Notes under the pieces: model-generated | The model's database searches: none | What the model was told of the DNA's origin: nothing | What the model saw: only the letters and a program-made list of their open reading frames with translations | Made by a program: the position numbers and the translations under genes | In this document: in pieces, positions 1 through 5,791 of the stretch | Layout of the letters: the number at the start of each line of letters is the position of its first letter | Position numbering within the stretch: the first letter of the stretch is position 1 | Assembly (NCBI GenBank): GCA_049646625.1 | Contig: JBARWE010000030.1 | Location: 1-8,574 of the forward strand | Direction of reading: 5' to 3' | Origin: PRO6 sp049646625 | Lineage (GTDB): Bacteria; Pseudomonadota; Alphaproteobacteria; Rhizobiales; Xanthobacteraceae | DNA: 8,574 nucleotides

Positions 1-261
1 GGCGCCGAGTTCGTCACCCGCTTCACCGCCACCGATCCCGGCCACATTCGTTTCTTCGCGCCGGGCGCGCGCGAGGGCCGCGCGCTGTTCGACCTCGGCG
101 GCTTCATCGGAGCGCGGCTCGCAGCCGCCGGCCTCACCGCGATCGACGATCTCGGCCTGTGCACCTATGCGGATGCGCGGTTTTTCAGCTACCGCCGCTC
201 GGTGCATCGCGGCGAGCCGGACTTCGGCCGCCATCTGCACGCCATCGCGCTCGCGCCGTAA
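1..261 (+). CDS. pgeF: Peptidoglycan editing factor PgeF (YfiH/DUF152 laccase-domain family), 3' end only
   Basis: The gene enters from the left edge in frame 1 and stops with TAA at 259-261, leaving 86 C-terminal residues. The tail reads GLCTYADARFFSYRR followed by HRGEPDFGRHLHAIAL, which matches the conserved C-terminus of the PgeF/YfiH family (a Cys-Thr-Tyr, then FFSYRR, then GR with a small hydrophobic end). Family members are cytoplasmic multicopper-oxidase-like enzymes that remove wrongly incorporated residues from peptidoglycan precursors and also show purine nucleoside phosphorylase or deaminase activity. The metal-binding His/Cys residues of the family lie upstream and are outside the window. 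About 180 bases separate it from prs on the same strand. I see no clear terminator after it, so some readthrough into prs is possible. Confidence 0.85.
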   Translation, partial: GAEFVTRFTATDPGHIRFFAPGAREGRALFDLGGFIGARLAAAGLTAIDDLGLCTYADARFFSYRRSVHRGEPDFGRHLHAIALAP

Positions 262-318
262 ACCGCGCCACCGGCGGCGGGCGGGCGGCAATTTCCCCCG
301 GCAAACCGGAAAGGCGTA

Positions 319-347
319 TTGCCAGCGCCGCCGTCTCCTTGTTACAC
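319..347 (+). promoter_or_regulatory. Candidate sigma-70 type promoter for prs
   Basis: TTGCCA at 319-324 and TTACAC at 342-347 are separated by 17 bases, the ideal spacing for a housekeeping promoter. They lie about 95 bases before the prs ATG, in the gap after pgeF. The -10 match is imperfect and GC-rich alphaproteobacterial promoters are hard to call by eye, so this is a candidate only. Confidence 0.3.
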
Positions 348-426
348 CGCCTCCGGCAAGGGTCCCGAACGGCTGGGGCCTCGTTCGGCGGCCGGCTCAT
401 GTTGACGCGCGCATCTACACAGTCTC

Positions 427-432
427 AGGGGA
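427..432 (+). promoter_or_regulatory. Ribosome binding site that fixes the prs start
   Basis: AGGGGA lies 8 bases before the ATG at 441. It supports that start over an open frame reaching back to 159, which would overlap the pgeF coding sequence and add about 94 residues unlike any PRPP synthetase. Confidence 0.7.
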
Positions 433-440
433 AACCCACC

Positions 441-1394
441 ATGTCGGCGAAGAACGGGGCCATCAAGCTCGTCGCCGGCAACTCCAATCCGACACTGGCA
501 AAATCGATCGCCGAGTGGCTGCAACTGCCGCTGACCAAGGCCAGCGTGCGGCGCTTCGCCGATATGGAGGTGTTCGTCGAGATTCAGGAGAACGTGCGCG
601 GCTCGGATGTCTTCATCATCCAGTCGACCTCGTTTCCGGCCAACGACCACCTGATGGAACTGTTGATCATCACCGATGCGCTGCGGCGCGCCTCGGCGCG
701 GCGCATCACCGCCGTGGTGCCGTATTTCGGCTACGCCCGGCAGGACCGCAAGGCCGGCCCGCGCACGCCGATCTCGGCCAAGCTGGTCGCCAACCTGATC
801 ACCCATGCCGGCGCCGACCGGGTGATGACACTCGACCTGCATGCCGGGCAGATTCAGGGCTTCTTCGACATCCCGACCGACAATCTCTACGCCTCGCCGG
901 TGATGGTGCGCGACATCCGCGAGCAGTTCGACCTCACCAAGGTGATGGTGGTGTCGCCCGACGTCGGCGGCGTGGTGCGGGCGCGCGGGCTTGCCAAGCG
1001 CATCAACGCGCCGCTCGCCATCATCGACAAGCGCCGCGAGCGGCCGGGTGAGTCCGAGGTGATGAACGTGATCGGCGAGGTCGCGGGCTACACCTGCATC
1101 CTGGTCGACGATATCGTCGATTCCGGCGGCACGCTGGTCAACGCCGCCGATGCGCTGCTGGCCAAGGGCGCAACGTCGGTCTCCGCCTACATCACCCACG
1201 GCGTGCTGTCGGGCGGCGCGGTGGCGCGCATCACCGGGTCCCGGCTGAAGGAGCTGGTGATCACCGATTCGATCCAGGCGACCGCGGCCGTCACCGCCGC
1301 GCCGAACATCCGCACCATCTCGATCGCCGCCCTGATCGCCGAAGCGATCGGCCGCACCGCCGCCGAGGAATCGGTCTCCAGCCTGTTCGACTGA
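441..1394 (+). CDS. prs: Ribose-phosphate pyrophosphokinase (PRPP synthetase)
   Basis: The enzyme makes 5-phosphoribosyl-1-pyrophosphate from ribose 5-phosphate and ATP in the cytoplasm, feeding purine, pyrimidine, NAD, histidine and tryptophan synthesis. The protein has 317 residues, the usual class I length. The N-terminal half starts KLVAGNSNPTLAKSIAEWL (about 10-28) and carries the FADMEVFVEIQENVRG segment (39-54). VVPYFGYARQDRK (92-104) and DLHAGQIQGFFDIP (132-145, with the conserved His134) form the ATP/Mg region. KRRERPGE (197-204) is the flexible catalytic loop. The PRPP-binding loop is VDDIVDSGGTL (222-232). All hallmark residues are present. The ATG is chosen for its Shine-Dalgarno sequence and for the family N-terminus. 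It ends in TGA and converges on the response regulator gene, with a palindromic repeat between them. The rplY-pth-ychF genes that I recall following prs in some relatives are not here. Confidence 0.97.
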   Translation: MSAKNGAIKLVAGNSNPTLAKSIAEWLQLPLTKASVRRFADMEVFVEIQENVRGSDVFIIQSTSFPANDHLMELLIITDALRRASARRITAVVPYFGYARQDRKAGPRTPISAKLVANLITHAGADRVMTLDLHAGQIQGFFDIPTDNLYASPVMVRDIREQFDLTKVMVVSPDVGGVVRARGLAKRINAPLAIIDKRRERPGESEVMNVIGEVAGYTCILVDDIVDSGGTLVNAADALLAKGATSVSAYITHGVLSGGAVARITGSRLKELVITDSIQATAAVTAAPNIRTISIAALIAEAIGRTAAEESVSSLFD

Positions 1395-1420
1395 AGGGCT
1401 GACTTTATCTCTATCTCTGC

Positions 1421-1516
1421 CATCATGCGCGGGCTTGCCCCGCGCATCCACGTCTTTAACGGCCACTCATCAAGAAAAACGTGGATGGCCGGGACAAGAA
1501 GCCCCGGCCATAACGG
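1421..1516. repeat. Two-hairpin dispersed-type palindromic repeat (REP/BIME-like)
   Basis: Two perfect 9-bp hairpins lie about 40 bases apart: ATGCGCGGG (1425-1433) with CCCGCGCAT (1439-1447), and ATGGCCGGG (1485-1493) with CCCGGCCAT (1503-1511). The inner flanks are themselves inverted: CATCCACGT (1445-1453) pairs with ACGTGGATG (1479-1487). The whole unit can therefore form either two small hairpins or one larger cruciform. I recall the core wording, GGGCTTG-CCC followed by GCATCCACGTC, as a common intergenic repeat in Bradyrhizobium and Rhodopseudomonas genomes; copy number here is unknown. It sits between the convergent prs and response regulator genes and may end or stabilise both transcripts, although neither hairpin is followed by a strong T-run. 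Confidence 0.75.
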
Positions 1517-1563
1517 AGGACAGCTCTGAAAGATCGTTGGGAGCGCAGTGGCGCCCGTCCCGG

Positions 1564-2208
1564 TCAGTGGCTGCCGGAAATCTTCGCCGCGGCGATCACC
1601 GCCTGCGTTCGGCTCTCGACGCCGAGCTTTTGCAGAATCGCCGAGACGTGCGCCTTGATGGTTGCTTCCGACACCTTGAGTTCGTAAGCGATCTGCTTGT
1701 TGAGCAGGCCCTGCGACAGCATCATCAGAACCCGCACCTGCTGCGGCGTCAGCGTCACCAGCCGGTCGCGCAACTGGGTCATTTCCGGATCGGCGGCGGC
1801 GTTGAGATCGATATCCGGCGGAATCCAGATTTCGCCGGCGAGCACCGCCGCCAGCGCCGTGCCGAGCGTCTCGACGCCGAACCGCTTGGGAATGAACCCC
1901 GAGGCGCCGAAATCCATCGAGCGGCGGATGGTCTCGGTATCGTCGGTCGCCGACACCACCACGACCGGAATCGCCGGATACTGCGCCCGCAGATAGATCA
2001 GCCCGGAAAACCCGCTGATGCCCGGCATCGACAGGTCGAGCAGGATCAGCCCGACATCGGTGCCCTGCTCCAGCAGTCCGGTCAGTTCTTCGAACGACCC
2101 CGCCTCGTCGATGGTCGCCGTGCTGACGATCCCTGAAACGGCCTGGCGCAGCGCGCCGCGAAACAGCGGGTGGTCGTCGGCAATGATAAGGTGCATGGCG
2201 TTCAGCAT
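1564..2208 (-). CDS. NarL/FixJ-family response regulator (REC plus LuxR-type HTH)
   Basis: This is a 214-residue two-component response regulator. The receiver domain (about 5-122) begins HLIIADDHPLFR, with the acidic pair D11/D12, phospho-acceptor D58 in LILLDLSMPG, S86/A87 at the switch position and K108 in GFIPKR. A linker leads to a LuxR/GerE helix-turn-helix (about 150-210): LTPQQVRVLMMLSQGLLNKQIA, then VSEATIKAHVSAILQKLGV, typical of the NarL subfamily. It should bind DNA as a dimer when phosphorylated. No histidine kinase is in the window, so the partner and signal are unknown. Two ATGs fit, at 2208 and, four codons later, at 2196. Neither has a good Shine-Dalgarno sequence, and the second (MHLIIADDHP) matches the usual family start. 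It lies 91 bases downstream of yjbQ on the same strand, with a possible promoter of its own in that gap. Confidence 0.93.
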   Translation of the reverse strand: MLNAMHLIIADDHPLFRGALRQAVSGIVSTATIDEAGSFEELTGLLEQGTDVGLILLDLSMPGISGFSGLIYLRAQYPAIPVVVVSATDDTETIRRSMDFGASGFIPKRFGVETLGTALAAVLAGEIWIPPDIDLNAAADPEMTQLRDRLVTLTPQQVRVLMMLSQGLLNKQIAYELKVSEATIKAHVSAILQKLGVESRTQAVIAAAKISGSH

Positions 2209-2235
2209 TCTGCGGCGGCGTCCAGGCTCATTCTC

Positions 2236-2268
2236 GCAACGTATGTTGCAATTGAGCTACGGAGGCAA
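2236..2268 (-). promoter_or_regulatory. Possible promoter and operator-like palindrome before the response regulator gene
   Basis: On the minus strand TTGCCT (2268-2263) and CATACG (2245-2240) are 17 bases apart. The -10 candidate overlaps a short inverted repeat, GCAAC-GTAT-GTTGC (2236-2249). A palindrome over a -10 region is where a repressor, or the regulator itself, might bind. Both parts are short and could arise by chance. Confidence 0.2.
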
Positions 2269-2299
2269 GGCTGAATCCGTCGCAGCCGGACCGACGCGA

Positions 2300-2767
2300 T
2301 CAGCCGCACGCCCCGGCGAAATGCAGCACCACCTCGCGCCGGTGCGGGCGGGCGCGGTGCTCGATCAGATAGACCCCCTGCCAGGTCCCGAGCATCGGCG
2401 CGCCGGCCGCCACCGGCACCTGCAGCGACGTCGCCGTCAGCATGGTCTTGACGTGACCAGGCATGTCGTCCGGCCCCTCGGTGTCGTGGCGCCAGCCGCC
2501 GCCGCGCGGCGCGAGCCGGTCGAGCGCCATCGCCAGATCGGCAAGCACCGTCGGGTCGGCGTTTTCCTGGATCGTCAGCGAGGCCGAGGTGTGGCGCACG
2601 AATAGCGTCAGCATGCCCTCGCGCGCGCCCGCATCGGCGAGAAACCGCCGGACCTCGGCGGTCAGGTCGACGAATCCCGCACCCGCCGTTTCGACCTGAA
2701 GCGTCGCGGATATCATCGTGTCCGCGCCGGTGCGCACCAACGGCGATCGGTCCGGCCGCGGCGTCAT
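2300..2767 (-). CDS. yjbQ: YjbQ family protein (UPF0047; secondary thiamine-phosphate synthase type)
   Basis: This is a small single-domain protein of 155 residues from the chosen start. It carries the complete family signature: HTSASLTIQENADP (59-72), WRHDTEGPDDMPGHVK (92-107), a GTWQGVYLIEHR stretch (127-138) and PHRR (141-144). The conserved His residues at 59, 94 and 105 are likely metal or active-site ligands. Members form compact trimers; E. coli YjbQ has weak thiamine-phosphate synthase activity, but the physiological role is unclear. The ATG at 2767 has a GGAG ribosome binding site 7 bases upstream, while an internal ATG at 2716 gives the more usual length of 138 residues but has no visible binding site. 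The extra 17 residues are polar and not conserved as far as I know. It follows the exported-protein gene by 24 bases and is probably co-transcribed with it. Confidence 0.93.
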   Translation of the reverse strand: MTPRPDRSPLVRTGADTMISATLQVETAGAGFVDLTAEVRRFLADAGAREGMLTLFVRHTSASLTIQENADPTVLADLAMALDRLAPRGGGWRHDTEGPDDMPGHVKTMLTATSLQVPVAAGAPMLGTWQGVYLIEHRARPHRREVVLHFAGACG

Positions 2768-2791
2768 TGCACGCTCCGTCGCCGCGTGCGG

Positions 2792-3319
2792 CTAGATACG
2801 GTCTGCGACATCATTGCGCACGCGGGAGGCCATCTCGACCAGCCGCCGCCACACGCTTTCGAGAAACGACATCGCCCGTTCGATATCGGCATCGCTCGGC
2901 AGCGGTATCTCAATGCGGTTCTGCGCGCGCTCGCGCTGATCGTCGCCGGGCTTGAGCTGGCCTTTCCCGGAGCGGTCGGATTTGGGCAACGCCTCGTCGA
3001 TCTTGCCGGCGCCCGCCCCGCTCGCGGCCAGCGCCTCCTTCAGCCGTGCATTCTCCGCAACCAGCCGGCCGATCTCGGCATCGAGCGCGGCCCGCTCATC
3101 CGGCACGGCATGGCAGGCCCAGTCGCCGGCCTTGCGGAGGCAGGACGAGACCTGGCCGGTGCGGGTATCGAGCCGCAGCACGCCGTCGGCGGTGGTCGAA
3201 AACGTATAGCGGCCGTTTTCACCGTCCGGCGCCGGCTGCGCCACGGCGAGCGTCGGCAACACCAGCGCCAGTGCCGCCGTTGCGACCGCCAGCAGGCTGA
3301 GCTTGTTTCGATACGGCAT
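2792..3319 (-). CDS. Small exported coiled-coil protein of unknown function
   Basis: The protein has 175 residues. It starts with a Sec-type signal peptide: basic MPYRNK, a hydrophobic core (about 7-25), and a probable cut after AVA at 25-27. The mature part opens with a compact conserved-looking unit, GRYTFSTTADGVLRLDTRTG (37-56), with two cysteines (C60 and C69) that could form a disulfide in the periplasm. A predicted coiled coil follows (about 74-98: DERAALDAEIGRLVAEN, then RLKEAL), then a charged low-complexity linker (about 104-135) and a C-terminal amphipathic helix (about 143-172). I recall the RYTF/LRLDTRTG unit in many uncharacterised Rhizobiales proteins but know no function. A GGGAGG ribosome binding site 6 bases upstream supports the start. 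It lies 18 bases after the isomerase-like gene and 24 before yjbQ. Confidence 0.8.
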   Translation of the reverse strand: MPYRNKLSLLAVATAALALVLPTLAVAQPAPDGENGRYTFSTTADGVLRLDTRTGQVSSCLRKAGDWACHAVPDERAALDAEIGRLVAENARLKEALAASGAGAGKIDEALPKSDRSGKGQLKPGDDQRERAQNRIEIPLPSDADIERAMSFLESVWRRLVEMASRVRNDVADRI

Positions 3320-3337
3320 GGATCGCCTCCCCGACGC

Positions 3338-3961
3338 TTACGGCCCGGCCCGATAGGGCGCGCGGCCGGTCGCTAACGCATCCGCGAGCAATTCGATCCG
3401 GTCCTGCCCCCAGAACACCTCGCCGTCGAGCACATAGGAGGGCGAGCCGAACACATCGGCCGCAAGCGCCTCGCTGCGGTTGCGCGCATAGATCGCCGCC
3501 ACCTCGTCCGAACCGGCCCGCGCCACCAAGTCGCGCCCCGCAAGTCCGGCCGCATCGGCAATGGCCGCCAGCGTCGCCGGGTCGGCCAGGTCGCGGCCCT
3601 CCTGCCAGATCGCGGCAAAGGCCCGGCGCAGCAGGGGATCGGGATCGTGCCCGGCCAGCGTCGCCGCGATCACCATGCCGTCGGCCAGCGTGGCGTCGAA
3701 CGGCCAGTGGGCCGGCTGCAATGGAAAATCGAGGCCGCGCTTCTCGCGCCAGCGCTGCAATTCGACCAGGCGGTAACGCTGGCGCACCGGATGGCGCCGC
3801 TTCAGCGGCAGGCCGCCAGTCTCGGCGAACAGATCAACCAGCAGCACCGGCTTGCAGGCGACCTCGGCGCCGTGGCGCGCCACGACATCGCGGAACAGCG
3901 CGTGGCCGATATAGGCCCATGGCGATTGCAGCGAAAAGTAATAATCGATGCGGCGCGGCAT
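3338..3961 (-). CDS. 2-hydroxychromene-2-carboxylate isomerase / kappa-class GST-like (DsbA-fold) protein
   Basis: This 207-residue protein has the thioredoxin-like fold with helical insertion of the DsbA/kappa-GST group. The N-terminus reads YYFSLQSPWAYIGH (7-20); S13, in the place of the DsbA CxxC cysteine, is the residue thought to activate glutathione in HCCA isomerases and kappa GSTs. The C-terminal part carries FGSPSYVLDGEVFWGQDR (171-188), the family hallmark, with the probable cis-proline P174 and the FWGQDR motif. Known members isomerise 2-hydroxychromene-2-carboxylate during naphthalene breakdown using glutathione, but no aromatic-degradation genes are nearby, so the substrate here is probably different and unknown. 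The ATG has AGGGAG about 6 bases upstream. It is the first gene of a leftward cluster and is divergent from the ATP synthase operon. Confidence 0.9.
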   Translation of the reverse strand: MPRRIDYYFSLQSPWAYIGHALFRDVVARHGAEVACKPVLLVDLFAETGGLPLKRRHPVRQRYRLVELQRWREKRGLDFPLQPAHWPFDATLADGMVIAATLAGHDPDPLLRRAFAAIWQEGRDLADPATLAAIADAAGLAGRDLVARAGSDEVAAIYARNRSEALAADVFGSPSYVLDGEVFWGQDRIELLADALATGRAPYRAGP

Positions 3962-4239
3962 CCGGCACTCCCTTTATCCGGCCTGCGACCGGGCGACGGG
4001 CCGATTCCCTCGCGCGCCATCATGCGCCGCCGCGACGATCTGGCGCAATTCCTGCCGCAGCGCCGCAACGTTTCCGGTACGATTTATTTTCCCGAATGGA
4101 ATCAACCTATTCCAGCGATTGCGTTGTCCTCGGCCAATCTTGACTTGACCGAAGGCCGTCAGTATGGTCCGCGCGGCTTTCGAGGGGTGCGGGACGTCTT
4201 TTTCCACCATTTGCGGCCTCTTTTCGGGTGTCGACAGCA
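3962..4239. other. Divergent intergenic region between the isomerase-like gene and atpI
   Basis: About 278 bases without a convincing gene separate the two divergent units. The middle (4070-4145) is noticeably more AT-rich than its surroundings, as expected for a regulatory region. A good candidate promoter faces right (4140-4169), and the transcript would carry a leader of roughly 65 bases before atpI. I could not pick a convincing leftward promoter. Short open frames cross the region on both strands, but none has a recognisable product. Confidence 0.6.
4140..4169 (+). promoter_or_regulatory. Candidate sigma-70 promoter of the F0 ATP synthase operon
   Basis: TTGACT (4140-4145) and TATGGT (4164-4169) are 18 bases apart, a good -35/-10 pair for an alphaproteobacterial housekeeping promoter. 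They lie just downstream of an AT-rich stretch and about 70 bases before atpI. A second TTGAC overlaps it at 4145-4149 but would give too short a spacing (13). Confidence 0.45.
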
Positions 4240-4650
4240 ATGGCGAACGGCACACGCGACGACGGATCGGCGAATGCGGGACAACCCGGCGCACCGCGCC
4301 CTGACGATGCTGCGCTTTCCGCAAGACTTGGGCGTCTCGACCGCCGGCTGTCCGAACTGAAGGACAGTCGAAAGGCCCGGACGGACCACGAGGAACGGCA
4401 GAATGACACCGCAGCCGCCCGCGCCTCGGCGCTGGCGCGCGGTTTTCGCCTGTCCTCCGAGCTGGTCGCAGGTGTTGTCGTCGGCGCGGCGATCGGGTGG
4501 GGATTCGACTATCTGCTGTCAACCTCGCCGTGGGGTCTGATCGTGTTCTTCCTCCTCGGCTTCGCCGCGGGGGTGATGAACCTGATGCGGGCCGCCGGTG
4601 TGGTTCCCGACACGCACAATCGAGCAAAAGGTCCTTCCGGGGACGCCTGA
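4240..4650 (+). CDS. atpI: ATP synthase protein I (AtpI)
   Basis: AtpI is a small inner-membrane protein encoded first in many atp operons. It is linked to assembly of the c-ring and, in some bacteria, to Mg2+/Ca2+ transport. From ATG 4240 it has 136 residues: a long charged N-terminal tail with a probable short coiled coil (ALSARLGRLDRRLSELKDSR, about 25-44) and two transmembrane helices (about 75-94, LVAGVVVGAAIGWGFDYLL, and 98-118, ending in NLMRAA). The glycine-rich first helix with its GWGFD end and the second helix with GVMN are typical of the family. A GTG at 4228 in the same frame would add four residues; the ATG gives the MANGTRDDG start I consider more likely, but ribosome binding sites are weak for both. 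atpB follows after 52 bases. Confidence 0.88.
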   Translation: MANGTRDDGSANAGQPGAPRPDDAALSARLGRLDRRLSELKDSRKARTDHEERQNDTAAARASALARGFRLSSELVAGVVVGAAIGWGFDYLLSTSPWGLIVFFLLGFAAGVMNLMRAAGVVPDTHNRAKGPSGDA

Positions 4651-4702
4651 TTTTCAAGCGTCAGCGCGGCTGGCGAGACGACATAGAGAGTGGCCGAAGA
4701 CT

Positions 4703-5449
4703 ATGGATCCGATCCACCAGTTCGAGATCAAGAACCTCTTCACCATCGGCACTTTCGGCGGCCACGAGATCGCATTCACGAATTCCGCCGCCTTCATGGT
4801 CCTGGCGGTCGTCCTCACCGCGGCCTTGATGCTGGCCGGAACCGCCGGCCGCCGGCTGGTGCCGAGCCGCATCCAGTCGATGGCCGAGCTGAGCTACGAG
4901 TTCGTCGCCGACATGCTGCGCTCGACCGCCGGCGAGCACGGCATGAAGTTCTTCCCGCTGGTGTTCACCATCTTCATGTTCGTGTTCATCACGAACATGC
5001 TGGGCATCCTGCCCTACTCCTTCACGGTGGCGAGCCACCTGATCGTCACCGTGGCGCTGGCGCTGCTGGTGTTCTTCACGGTCATCATCTACGGCTTCTA
5101 CTCGCACGGCCTGAAGTTCTTCAAACTGTTCGTACCGAGCGGCATTCCGCTGGTGATCCTGCCGCTGGTGGTCGCCATCGAGGTCATCTCGTTCCTGTCG
5201 CGGCCGATCTCGCACAGCGTGCGACTGTTCGCCAACATGCTGGCCGGCCACGTCACGCTCAAGGTGTTCGCAAGCTTCGTCGCCATGCTCGGCGCAATGG
5301 GCGCCGCCGGATGGGCCGGCGCCGTGCTGCCGCTGGCGCTGACCGTCGCCATCACCGCGCTCGAACTGCTGGTGGCCTTCCTGCAAGCCTATGTGTTCGC
5401 CATTCTGACCTGCATCTATCTCAACGATGCAATCCATCCGGGCCACTGA
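4703..5449 (+). CDS. atpB: ATP synthase F0 subunit a
   Basis: Subunit a forms the two half-channels that carry protons to and from the c-ring in the inner membrane. The 248-residue length is normal for alphaproteobacteria. Hydrophobic helices are visible at about 28-46, 84-104, 110-131, 147-165, 170-200 and 205-240. The essential stator arginine is R174, in SVRLFANMLAGH (172-183). H183 and E221 stand where E. coli has E219 and H245, the reciprocal arrangement known from mitochondria and alphaproteobacteria; Q228 follows in LQAYVF. TNMLGILPYSFT (97-108) is another conserved block. The start was chosen from the family N-terminus (MDPIHQFEI); the frame is open upstream to 4598 but that part overlaps atpI. 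The ribosome binding site is weak (GAAG close to the ATG). Confidence 0.97.
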   Translation: MDPIHQFEIKNLFTIGTFGGHEIAFTNSAAFMVLAVVLTAALMLAGTAGRRLVPSRIQSMAELSYEFVADMLRSTAGEHGMKFFPLVFTIFMFVFITNMLGILPYSFTVASHLIVTVALALLVFFTVIIYGFYSHGLKFFKLFVPSGIPLVILPLVVAIEVISFLSRPISHSVRLFANMLAGHVTLKVFASFVAMLGAMGAAGWAGAVLPLALTVAITALELLVAFLQAYVFAILTCIYLNDAIHPGH

Positions 5450-5456
5450 AGGCCCG
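5439..5456 (+). other. Hairpin enclosing the atpB stop codon
   Basis: CGGGCC (5439-5444) pairs perfectly with GGCCCG (5451-5456). The six-base loop ACTGAA contains the atpB stop codon TGA. No T-run follows, so it is not a terminator. It could slow ribosomes at termination or act as an mRNA boundary before atpE, 44 bases downstream. Confidence 0.4.
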
Positions 5457-5499
5457 TTCCCTCCCACCCAAAACATTAAGCATCTCGAAGGAGCTTTCC

Positions 5500-5727
5500 A
5501 TGGACCCGATCGCCGCAAAATACATTGGTGCAGGTATCGCCTGCATCGGCATGGGCGGCGCCGGCTTGGGCGTCGGCCTCATCTTCGCAAACTATCTGTC
5601 GTCGGCGTTGCGCAATCCGTCTGCGGCCCAGGGACAGTTCGCCAACCTGATCTTCGGCTTCGCCGTGACCGAGGCGCTCGGCATCTTCTCGCTGCTGATC
5701 GCGCTGCTGCTGCTGTTCGCCGTTTAA
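5500..5727 (+). CDS. atpE: ATP synthase F0 subunit c (proteolipid)
   Basis: This is the rotor-ring subunit that carries protons across the inner membrane. The 75 residues form a hairpin of two transmembrane helices. The first (about 8-33) has the glycine-rich packing motif GGAGLGVGLIF (19-29). The polar loop that contacts F1 is RNPSAAQGQF (38-47). The second helix (about 48-74) carries the proton-binding carboxylate E58 in FAVTEALGIF. The residues expected for Na+ binding are not evident, so it should be a proton machine. It has the strongest ribosome binding site in the operon, AAGGAG (5488-5493) six bases from the ATG, fitting the need for many more copies of c than of a, b or b'. Hairpins lie on both sides of the gene. 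Confidence 0.98.
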   Translation: MDPIAAKYIGAGIACIGMGGAGLGVGLIFANYLSSALRNPSAAQGQFANLIFGFAVTEALGIFSLLIALLLLFAV

Positions 5728-5749
5728 GTCTGAACTGACGCGCCGGTCA

Positions 5750-5768
5750 CGGCCCCGTCACGGGGCCG
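5750..5768 (+). other. Stable hairpin after atpE (mRNA stabiliser or partial attenuator)
   Basis: CGGCCCCG (5750-5757) and CGGGGCCG (5761-5768) form a perfect 8-bp GC stem with a TCA loop, 22 bases after the atpE stop. The following bases have only a weak T-stretch, so full termination is unlikely. In this position it would protect the 3' end of the upstream mRNA or reduce expression of atpF' and atpF relative to atpE. Confidence 0.5.
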
Positions 5769-5791
5769 CGATCGTTTGACGGGAGGCAGTC

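Noticed and set aside
159..440. N-terminal extension of prs reaching back to an ATG at 159
   Set aside because: It overlaps the in-frame pgeF coding sequence in another frame, its residues are arginine- and alanine-rich without family resemblance, and the ATG at 441 has a good ribosome binding site and the usual PRPP synthetase N-terminus.
342..1466. Long open frame of 374 codons antisense to prs
   Set aside because: It is the mirror of a high-GC coding sequence; its composition (runs of Asp, His, Gly and Arg) is typical of a shadow frame and it resembles no family.
1421..1516. Possible CRISPR array or tRNA in the repeat-rich gap
   Set aside because: There are only two hairpins, no regularly spaced direct repeats, and no cloverleaf or CCA-type end.
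3974..4657. Leftward frame over the atpI region containing VAALRQELRQIVAAAHDGARG near its end
   Set aside because: That short helical-looking piece caught the eye, but most of the frame is antisense to atpI and Arg/Ser-rich, and I recognise no family.
4661..5518. Long open frame of 285 codons antisense to atpB
   Set aside because: It is a Gln/His/Arg/Asp-rich shadow of a membrane protein gene, with no recognisable motif.
4690..5727. Open frame of 345 codons joining an atpB shadow to atpE
   Set aside because: Only the last 75 residues are AtpE. The part before it is atpB read in the wrong frame, and atpE has its own strong ribosome binding site at 5488-5493.
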